A stretch of DNA of 6,912 bases from JBEKCP01 sp050014815 (GTDB lineage Bacteria; Planctomycetota; Planctomycetia; Pirellulales; Thermoguttaceae), in assembly GCA_050014815.1 (NCBI GenBank), contig JBEKCP010000333.1, forward strand, positions 1 to 6,912. Reading direction: 5' to 3'. The notes below the pieces were generated by a model. The model saw only the letters and a program-made list of their open reading frames with translations, did no database searches and was not told the DNA's origin. The first letter of the stretch is position 1. Every line of letters starts with the position of its first letter. A program made the position numbers and the translations under genes. Shown here piece by piece: positions 1-4,875 of this stretch.

Positions 1-689
1 GAAGCGCCAGCGAGGGTACTCCGTTGCCGCTCCTTCGCTTGCGATTCGGGTTGGCGTTTGCGTCGCGGCTTGAGACCCCACGCCACGGCGTAGAGCGCGG
101 CCAGCATTGCCGCGGGCCAGGCGTGCGAGGCATCGGCGAAACAAGACAAGCCCTCGACGCGAAGGTCGGTACACGCGAGGAACAGCAAGGGGTATGCCGC
201 CAGCCGCAGCGCGCGGAAGACCTCGCCTTCCAGTGCGATGTTCGGATTGCTCCAGGAGAACCCCTCGGCGCCGGGCACGAGCGGGCGATATCGCGGGATG
301 AGGCAAGGCACCCGCTCCCGGTACTCTTCGTAGACGGTCCCGAAGGCCGCAACCAGGTATCGTTCTTCGCCGCGAATCACGGGCAGATAGACCGCCAGCC
401 ACCAGAAGGGCAGCGCGAGCCACAGCACCCACCAGCCCGACATGACGCAGAGCGCCGCGTCGATCATGGCGTTGGCGAGGTAGAACGGATGGCGGACGAA
501 GCGGTAGGGGCCGCCCCTGGCCACGATCCGGTTCTGGCGGAGGCAGCCCTTGGTCCAGAAGTGCAGCGCAACGCCGAGCAGCAGCAGCGGCGTGCCGGCG
601 AAGATCGTCCAGGGCGTGGCCGCGCCGCGGGCCAGGGCGAACAGCACCAGAAAGAACCGGAGTCCGCCGCGATCGTGGGGCATCTTCAT
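1..689 (-). CDS. Isoprenylcysteine carboxyl methyltransferase-like membrane protein (partial)
   Basis: The frame runs from an ATG at 689 off the left edge with no stop, giving 229 codons, so the C-terminus is missing. Residues 59-73 read GGPYRFVRHPFYLAN, the hallmark of the ICMT/PEMT family (GPY-x-x-x-RHP-x-Y), and residues 108-123 read EERYLVAAFGTVYEEY, the second family motif (EE-x-L-x-x-x-FG-x-x-Y-x-x-Y). Family members use S-adenosylmethionine in the membrane. Hydrophobic stretches near 28-45, 75-105, 155-172 and 190-206 fit a multi-pass protein. The bacterial substrate cannot be told from sequence, and prenylcysteine should not be assumed. The start follows the methyltransferase stop by 22 nt on the same strand and has only a weak GGTGA ribosome site; an ATG two codons later (683) is an alternative. 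The GC-rich composition matches the chromosome rather than the neighbouring restriction-modification genes. Confidence 0.85.
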   Translation of the reverse strand, partial: MKMPHDRGGLRFFLVLFALARGAATPWTIFAGTPLLLLGVALHFWTKGCLRQNRIVARGGPYRFVRHPFYLANAMIDAALCVMSGWWVLWLALPFWWLAVYLPVIRGEERYLVAAFGTVYEEYRERVPCLIPRYRPLVPGAEGFSWSNPNIALEGEVFRALRLAAYPLLFLACTDLRVEGLSCFADASHAWPAAMLAALYAVAWGLKPRRKRQPESQAKERQRSTLAGA

Positions 690-711
690 CGTCGGGTCTC
701 ACCGAGAACTG

Positions 712-1647
712 TCAACGGATGCCGCTGACTTGGAACAGCAAGCCCTGTTTGGTGCCTTTTCCGTTTTCCGCTTTCAGGCACTGGAACCGCATCGCAGAGT
801 CCTCGGCGTAGGTGGCGTCCTTTTCGACCGCGATCCACTTCCGCCCTAACTGCTCGGCAACCGCCCCGGTGGTGTTGGAGCCGGCAAACGGGTCCAACAC
901 GAACTCGCCGGGGTCCGTCAAGAACTCCATGAAGAATCGCGGTAGTTCGGCGGGAAATCGGGCTGGGTGAATCTTCCTGCCTAACTTCTTAGAGAGTTTG
1001 ATGTATTCGCTGTTGCTTTCGTTGTTCCCGCACTGGATCAAGTTCGCGGGAATCGACCCGCCACGGTCGCGGGAGAACGTCGGCTTGATGTTGTGCCCCG
1101 AAGGGCGCTTGGTCTGCCGGATACCCCGCCGGATCAGTCGCTTCATATCCTTGCTATAGCTCTGAAGCACTTTCGAGTTGTCCGCCTTCGGGGACCGCGA
1201 CGTCGAGAGCCAGTAGATATACTCCACTGAGTCTTTCACACGGACGCGCCGAACGTTGACCCATTCGGCCGGGGCCGGCATCTTCGCGGGATTGAACCAG
1301 AAGAATTCCTGGCAGAGGTGGAACCCCAACTCGTCGCATAGAGCCAACAAAAGGCGGAACTGGTAGAGACAACGGACGGGTGCCCCCGGAATCCAACTGC
1401 CGCCCAAGTTCAAGACGAAGCTGCCGGTATGCTTGAGGACCCGGCGAATCTGCTCGGCGAACGGCAAGAACCAGCGGACATAATCTCGCTGGTCCGCATT
1501 GCCGTACTCCTTCTTAAAGTGCAGTGCGTAGGGAGGCGACGTGAGGACAAGGTCGATCGACTGCTCCGCCATCCCGCGCATGAATTCCAGGCTGTCCGCG
1601 CAGTATGCTTTTCCCAGCTTCGTCTCGTAGATCGGGTTGAATCGCAT
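712..1647 (-). CDS. Beta-class DNA amino-methyltransferase, M.PvuII-like (probably N4-cytosine)
   Basis: This 311-residue protein carries the catalytic motif IV TSPPY at 36-40 near the N-terminus and the S-adenosylmethionine motif I, DPFAGSNTTG, at 252-261 near the C-terminus. Motif IV before motif I, with the target-recognition region between them, defines the beta class. The S-P-P-Y form is typical of N4-cytosine enzymes, although some N6-adenine enzymes share it. Short blocks resemble M.PvuII as I remember it: SPPYAL followed by KKEYGN at 38-50, FWFNPAKMPAPAEWVN at 116-131, RPSGH at 181-185, GGSIPANL at 196-203 and HPARFPAELP at 227-236. It would methylate the site cut by the upstream nuclease and protect the host DNA. 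The ATG at 1647 lies 6 bp after the nuclease stop and lacks a clear ribosome site, which suggests translational coupling. Base composition is lower in GC than in the flanking genes. The target sequence cannot be read from this; CAGCTG is only a guess from the resemblance. Confidence 0.93.
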   Translation of the reverse strand: MRFNPIYETKLGKAYCADSLEFMRGMAEQSIDLVLTSPPYALHFKKEYGNADQRDYVRWFLPFAEQIRRVLKHTGSFVLNLGGSWIPGAPVRCLYQFRLLLALCDELGFHLCQEFFWFNPAKMPAPAEWVNVRRVRVKDSVEYIYWLSTSRSPKADNSKVLQSYSKDMKRLIRRGIRQTKRPSGHNIKPTFSRDRGGSIPANLIQCGNNESNSEYIKLSKKLGRKIHPARFPAELPRFFMEFLTDPGEFVLDPFAGSNTTGAVAEQLGRKWIAVEKDATYAEDSAMRFQCLKAENGKGTKQGLLFQVSGIR

Positions 1648-1653
1648 CGCAGT

Positions 1654-2214
1654 TCAGGAGAACTCTTTGAGCAACTCACCGAGGTCGTCATGCCATGGCG
1701 CAACCATCGAGCCCGGCAGCGGCACTCGTTGAAACACCGCCAGCTTGCCTTTGTGCTCGCTGTGCCGAGCCAGACCGACAACCCGGGCAAACATGAAGTC
1801 CGTCCAACAGCCGGTCTTCTTGCCTAAACATACGCCCAGTATATCAAATTGGTCAAGATCGTAAAAGCGGCTCAGCGGATCCGTCTTGGACGCTCGGGTT
1901 TTCTGGGTCTCCGCCTTGAAAGCGACCACCCGTCCCCCCTGGCGGTAGGCTTCGTCGCTGTCCCGGACATTCTTGCACTCTACAAGAAGCCGCCGATCCG
2001 AGCCTGGCAGCCATATCCCGAAATCGGGGTGTCCATCCATGTCGTAAACTTCGAATCGGTCGATGACCGACCCGACCAATGCCCCGATTCTCTTCTCCAT
2101 CTGGACCTCGGCAACCGCCCCCTCCAAAGTGACCCTGGCTCGGAAGCGTTTGCTCAAGGCATCCAACAATTCGTAGGCCGATAGCCCATACTCCTTTTCC
2201 AACGGGTGGTGCAT
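1654..2214 (-). CDS. Putative PD-(D/E)XK type II restriction endonuclease
   Basis: This 186-residue protein sits 6 bp upstream of a DNA methyltransferase on the same strand. It contains a plausible PD-(D/E)XK core: HPDFGIW gives P63-D64, and after a loop LLVECKN gives E79-C80-K81. A hydrophobic beta strand leads into the catalytic E-x-K, as expected for the fold. A candidate metal-binding helix lies upstream (around AEVQMEKRIG, 35-44), and a QFDILGVCLG strand follows at 122-131. The core plus the partner gene makes a cognate restriction nuclease the best reading, cleaving DNA that the neighbouring enzyme has not methylated. I do not recognise the nuclease family, and the D-to-E spacing of 14 residues differs from R.PvuII. 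The frame is open back to 2481, but an SD site (GGAGG, 8 nt spacing) marks the ATG at 2214 as the start; the upstream part is antisense-like filler inside the lipoprotein gene. Confidence 0.78.
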   Translation of the reverse strand: MHHPLEKEYGLSAYELLDALSKRFRARVTLEGAVAEVQMEKRIGALVGSVIDRFEVYDMDGHPDFGIWLPGSDRRLLVECKNVRDSDEAYRQGGRVVAFKAETQKTRASKTDPLSRFYDLDQFDILGVCLGKKTGCWTDFMFARVVGLARHSEHKGKLAVFQRVPLPGSMVAPWHDDLGELLKEFS

Positions 2215-2222
2215 CGCTTCTG

Positions 2223-2227
2223 CCTCC
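2223..2227 (-). promoter_or_regulatory. Shine-Dalgarno site that fixes the nuclease start
   Basis: Read on the minus strand this is GGAGG, 8 nt before the ATG at 2214. It overlaps an earlier in-frame ATG at 2229, which has no such site of its own. It therefore supports a 186-residue nuclease over longer versions, and it lies in the 25-nt gap after the lipoprotein stop. Confidence 0.75.
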
Positions 2228-2239
2228 ATGCAGTGGCGT

Positions 2240-3298
2240 CTAGTTCTTTCGGTCGGGCGACCAGACGGGGCGGCGCGGCGCCGGGTCCGAATCGTGCGAC
2301 GCCGTCCGCACAGGCCCCGCGTCACTCGGGGGCGCGCCACCCCCCTGGCTCGGACGCCAGGTGTCCTTCGGGCTCTCGGTCCGCTCGATCCCGGGTCCTG
2401 CGGGGACCGGCACCCAAGCGCTCGACTCGGCGCTCGCCATGGCGACGTCGATCGGCCGATCGAGCTGGAGCTTGCGGCCATCGCGGGTCGTGTAGCAAAC
2501 GATCAGGCGGAGTTGGCTGTGGGCGGGCGGGCGGGCGGGCCACGGCAGATCGAGGTGGATCCCGCCGCCTGGGCCGTAATCGAGCATCCCCGCGGTCTGG
2601 ACGGCGCGAAAATCCCATCGTGCGACCGGGACCGCCGCGGCCGGCGTCGCCTGGTCCGCCAACACGATGCCCACGTCACCGGGGGCGGCCAGCAGCGTCC
2701 CGGCGAGGTCGCGAGGCTGGATGACAACAGAGATCCCTTCGTCGCGCCCCCGGCCGTCGCCTCGGTAGGTTCCCGTCCGCGACTCGTTGAGCGTGATTTG
2801 GGCCACGCGGGCGCTGTCGGCCGGCCTGGCCGAGGCGCCCGGGCTCGGCGTCGGCTTGGCGTGGGGCCGGTCCGGAACCCGCATCCGGTCCGGCACCTCG
2901 CCTTCGGGAAGGGCCTCGCCGGGCAGAGTGACGCTGGGCGGCTTGACGGAGGGGCCGTTGCCGGGCGACGGCGGCGCCGCCGGCTCCTCCGGCACGTGCG
3001 TGCCGGGCCTCCGCGGGGTGTAGGTCGACGGGGTGCCGCCGGCGGTCCCGCCCGGCCGCATCCCCGAGTCCGGCAGCGTGCGGGGCTGCGGTCCGGCAGG
3101 TTGCGAGGCGTCGGCCCCGCATGGGCCGCCGATCGCATTGACCTGGTCTTCCAGGTCCTCGATGTGCCATCGCTGGTGTTCGATCACGCGCTGTTGGTGG
3201 AAGTTCTCCCGTTCGAGCCGCGTGATTTCCGGATCGGTCTTACATCCCGCGATCGCCAGCGCGACCGCGCCGGCGGCGGCAAGTTGCCAGGTTCTCAT
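2240..3298 (-). CDS. Proline-rich lipoprotein with N-terminal coiled coil, function unknown
   Basis: This 352-residue protein begins with a short charged start and a hydrophobic stretch ending in the lipobox IAGC, so Cys19 is the expected lipidated residue and the mature protein should be membrane-anchored outside the cytoplasm. Residues 24-56 (ITRLERENF to DQVNAI) are rich in charged and leucine/isoleucine positions and look like a short coiled coil. A disordered proline/glycine-rich linker covers about 63-165. A folded region of beta character covers about 165-290; it contains RDLAGTLLAAPGDVGIVL and LRLIVCYTTRDGRKLQL. The tail ends in RPVWSPDRKN. I associate lipobox plus 'ERE...LED' coiled coil plus a P-x-W-S-P-x-R tail with planctomycete proteins of unknown role, but that is memory rather than a search. 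A GAGGG ribosome site lies 6 nt before the ATG. It reads towards the restriction-modification pair, 25 nt away. No enzyme motif is visible. Confidence 0.83.
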   Translation of the reverse strand: MRTWQLAAAGAVALAIAGCKTDPEITRLERENFHQQRVIEHQRWHIEDLEDQVNAIGGPCGADASQPAGPQPRTLPDSGMRPGGTAGGTPSTYTPRRPGTHVPEEPAAPPSPGNGPSVKPPSVTLPGEALPEGEVPDRMRVPDRPHAKPTPSPGASARPADSARVAQITLNESRTGTYRGDGRGRDEGISVVIQPRDLAGTLLAAPGDVGIVLADQATPAAAVPVARWDFRAVQTAGMLDYGPGGGIHLDLPWPARPPAHSQLRLIVCYTTRDGRKLQLDRPIDVAMASAESSAWVPVPAGPGIERTESPKDTWRPSQGGGAPPSDAGPVRTASHDSDPAPRRPVWSPDRKN

Positions 3299-3299
3299 A

Positions 3300-3341
3300 G
3301 AGGGCCCTCGCGCACAAAAAGTCCTTCCGTGGAAAGTGCGC
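3300..3341 (-). promoter_or_regulatory. Leader of the lipoprotein gene: palindromic ribosome site and small hairpin
   Basis: GAGGGCCCTC at 3300-3309 is a perfect 10-base palindrome that contains the ribosome binding site of the lipoprotein gene. Immediately upstream, GCGCAC (3310-3315) and GTGCGC (3336-3341) are perfect inverted arms around a 20-nt spacer that itself contains a short TTCC/GGAA pairing. The leader could fold so that ribosome access is limited. I see no clear -10/-35 pair here, and a regulatory role is only a possibility. Confidence 0.35.
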
Positions 3342-3350
3342 CACGAAGCG

Positions 3351-3436
3351 AAGGATGAAGGATCAAGGATGAAGGATGAATATGAACTCCCCTTCAGCCC
3401 GCCTCATTCATCCTTTATCCTTTATCCTTCCCCCTT
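3351..3436. repeat. Inverted repeat made of degenerate 7-base tandem units
   Basis: The left arm (3351-3381) is four consecutive copies of a 7-base unit of the type AAGGATG/AAGGATC. The right arm (3406-3436) carries the complementary units (TTCATCC, TTTATCC). Aligned as reverse complements the arms agree at 27 of 31 positions around a 24-nt loop. Further decayed units of the same kind continue to about 3449, directly against the clpP stop codon. In RNA it would form a long hairpin after the second clpP and before the lipoprotein gene. It has no following U-run on the minus strand, so I do not call it an intrinsic terminator. It may stabilise the 3' end of the clpP message or be a dispersed genomic repeat. 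Confidence 0.8.
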
Positions 3437-3452
3437 ATCCTTCCTCCTTGAT

Positions 3453-4046
3453 TCATGCCCGCGGCTCGATGTGCTCGATGACCTGGTCGATCAGGCCGTA
3501 TTCCAGGGCCTCCTCGGCCGACATGAAGCGGTCGCGGTCCGTATCGCGCTCGATTTTGTCCAACGGGTGCCCGGTGTGCTTGATGAGGATCCGGTTCAGC
3601 CGTTCCTTGATCTTGCTGAACTCCTTGGCGTGGATCATGATGTCTTCGGCGGTGCCTTCCATGCCGGCCAGGGGCTGGTGGATGAGGATGCGGGCGTTGG
3701 GCAGTGCGCGGCGTTTACCGGGAGTGCCGGCCGCCAGGAGCACCGCGGCCATCGAGGCGCACTGCCCCACGCAATAGGTGGCCACGTTGCAGTTGATGAA
3801 CTGCATCGTGTCGTAGATCGCCAGGCCGGCGCTGACGCTGCCGCCGGGCGAGTTGATGTACAAGTGCAGGTCGGCCTTCGGGTCCTCCGACTGGAGAAAC
3901 AGCATCTGCGCGACCACGGCGTTGGCCACGTCGTCGTTGACGGCCGAGCCGAGGAAGACGATGCGGTCGCGCAAGAGGCGGCTGTAGATGTCCATCGCCC
4001 GCTCTTCGCGGCCGCTCTTCTCGATGACGTAGGGGATCAGGGGCAT
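3453..4046 (-). CDS. clpP: ATP-dependent Clp protease proteolytic subunit ClpP (second copy)
   Basis: This is a full-length ClpP of 197 residues, a serine peptidase that assembles into heptameric rings and degrades proteins fed by a Clp ATPase. The catalytic triad is Ser98 (GQCASMAA), His123 (LIHQP) and Asp172 (DTDRDRF). The oxyanion-hole strand INSPGGSVSAG is at 64-74. The N-terminus MPLIPYVIEKSGREERAMDI matches the canonical axial-gate loop of E. coli-type ClpP, which supports the ATG at 4046; an AAGGGAA ribosome site 8 nt upstream agrees. An ATG at 4064 and a further in-frame ATG at 4094 lie within or beside the repeat and are less likely. The usual GQAASMGA is GQCASMAA here, a mild change beside the nucleophile. 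It lies 112 nt downstream of another clpP and is probably co-transcribed with it. A heteromeric ClpP is possible but not shown by the sequence. Confidence 0.96.
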   Translation of the reverse strand: MPLIPYVIEKSGREERAMDIYSRLLRDRIVFLGSAVNDDVANAVVAQMLFLQSEDPKADLHLYINSPGGSVSAGLAIYDTMQFINCNVATYCVGQCASMAAVLLAAGTPGKRRALPNARILIHQPLAGMEGTAEDIMIHAKEFSKIKERLNRILIKHTGHPLDKIERDTDRDRFMSAEEALEYGLIDQVIEHIEPRA

Positions 4047-4054
4047 ATCTTCGG

Positions 4055-4061
4055 TTCCCTT
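4055..4061 (-). promoter_or_regulatory. Ribosome binding site of the second clpP
   Basis: On the minus strand this reads AAGGGAA with 8 nt before the ATG at 4046. It begins at the base next to the end of the 4062-4147 paired palindrome, so folding of that repeat could affect ribosome access. Confidence 0.6.
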
Positions 4062-4147
4062 CATAAAGCCGCGACCGGTGGTCGCGGTTTTCATGGGCAG
4101 TGCTTGGTGGCCGCGATTCTCCCGCGACCGCCGGTCGCGGCTTTATG
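4062..4147. repeat. Paired GC-rich palindromes in inverted orientation (REP/BIME-like element)
   Basis: Two 26-base arms, 4062-4087 and 4122-4147, are reverse complements at 25 of 26 positions and are separated by 34 nt. Each arm is itself a hairpin: CCGCGACC, a 3-base loop (GGT in one, GCC in the other), then GGTCGCGG. Each is flanked on the outside by CATAAAG or its complement CTTTATG. The RNA could fold either as two small hairpins or as one 26-bp stem. The arrangement matches the general design of bacterial REP/BIME elements. It fills most of the gap between the two clpP genes, starting 11 nt after the first stop and ending at the ribosome site of the next. On the + strand the left palindrome is followed by TTTT, but no gene reads that way. 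Confidence 0.88.
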
Positions 4148-4158
4148 GAACGGTTGCT

Positions 4159-4755
4159 TTAGGATTCCTCTTCTCCCGAGGCGGCCGCGCTCTGCTTCGT
4201 CAGGATGTCGTCGACCACCCCGTACTGCTTGGCCTCTTCCGGGGTCATGTAGAAGTCGCGGTCGGTGTCTTTGGCGATGCGGTCGATCGGCTGGCCGGTG
4301 TGCAGGGCCAGGATCTGGTTCAGGGTATCGCGCATCTTGAGGATTTCCTGGGCCTGGATTTCGATGTCCGAGACCTGGCCGCCGACCTGGCCGTAAGGCT
4401 GGTGGAGCATGATCTTGGCGTGCGGCAGGGCGAAGCGTTTGCCCTTGGTGCCGCCGACCAGGAGGATGGCCCCCCCGCTGGCCGCCAGTCCGACGCAGTA
4501 GGTCGCCACGGGGCAACTGAGGATCTGCATCGTGTCGTAGATGGCCAGTGTCGCGCTGACGCTCCCGCCGGGCGAATTGATGTAGAAGTGGATGTCCTTC
4601 CGCCGGTTCTCGCTCTGGAGGTACAAGAGCTTCATTACCACTTCGTTGGCGTTGCCGTCGTGGATCTCGCCCTGCACCAGGATAATACGGTTCTCCAGCA
4701 GCAGATCGCCGAGAGTCAATTGCCGCTGGCGCTGATAATCGCGGTAGGAAGACAT
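4159..4755 (-). CDS. clpP: ATP-dependent Clp protease proteolytic subunit ClpP (first copy)
   Basis: This 198-residue ClpP homologue has a complete triad: Ser93 (GLAASGGA), His118 (MLHQP) and Asp167 (DTDRDFY). The INSPGGSVSAT strand is at 60-70. It should be an active subunit. It differs from its neighbour at the N-terminus: MSSYRDYQRQRQLTLGDLLL replaces the usual P-x-V-I-E axial loop, so the entrance pore on this ring face would be built differently. The acidic tail SGEEES is also its own. The start is uncertain. The ATG at 4755 has no clear ribosome site, a GTG lies at 4767, and the frame is open to a TTG at 4800; I prefer the ATG because homology begins just after it. It lies 120 nt downstream of tig, which leaves room for its own promoter, although I see no convincing one. 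Folding and proteolysis genes are thus kept together. Confidence 0.96.
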   Translation of the reverse strand: MSSYRDYQRQRQLTLGDLLLENRIILVQGEIHDGNANEVVMKLLYLQSENRRKDIHFYINSPGGSVSATLAIYDTMQILSCPVATYCVGLAASGGAILLVGGTKGKRFALPHAKIMLHQPYGQVGGQVSDIEIQAQEILKMRDTLNQILALHTGQPIDRIAKDTDRDFYMTPEEAKQYGVVDDILTKQSAAASGEEES

Positions 4756-4875
4756 GGTCGAGTTCACGGTCCGGGCTTTGTACGATGTGGAAACGAACAA
4801 ATTAAAGCGTCTAACAAAATGAGCGGCAGACAGTATTTGGCAGTCTGGTCCAATTTGCCGGACGCTCTTGGAACC

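Noticed and set aside
710..715. A TTGACA hexamer on the minus strand as a -35 box for the ICMT-like gene
   Set aside because: The ATG at 689 is too close to fit a -10 box and leader, so the match is probably chance.
24..728. A long open frame on the + strand at the left edge
   Set aside because: It is antisense to the ICMT-like gene, whose minus-strand frame shows clear family motifs. The + strand product is arginine/glutamine/proline-rich with no recognisable motif, as expected of a shadow in GC-rich DNA.
2215..2481. An N-terminal extension of the nuclease to 275 residues
   Set aside because: The extension is arginine/serine-rich, lies entirely over the lipoprotein gene and its spacer, and starts far from any ribosome site. 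GGAGG 8 nt before 2214 supports the short form.
2228..3358. A 376-codon open frame on the + strand across the lipoprotein gene
   Set aside because: The minus-strand frame has a signal peptide with lipobox, a ribosome site and a sensible domain layout. The + strand frame is low-complexity and runs into the heptamer repeat.
3351..3449. A CRISPR array
   Set aside because: The units are 7 bases long, degenerate and contiguous, with no unique spacers and no cas genes nearby.
4062..4091. An intrinsic terminator on the + strand (hairpin followed by TTTT)
   Set aside because: No + strand gene ends here, and the T-run is short. The structure is better explained as one arm of the paired palindrome.
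4827..4847. A CAGAC/GTCTG inverted repeat between tig and the first clpP as an operator
   Set aside because: The arms are only 5 bases with an 11-nt gap and imperfect continuation, which is too weak to separate from chance. It does not resemble a CIRCE element.
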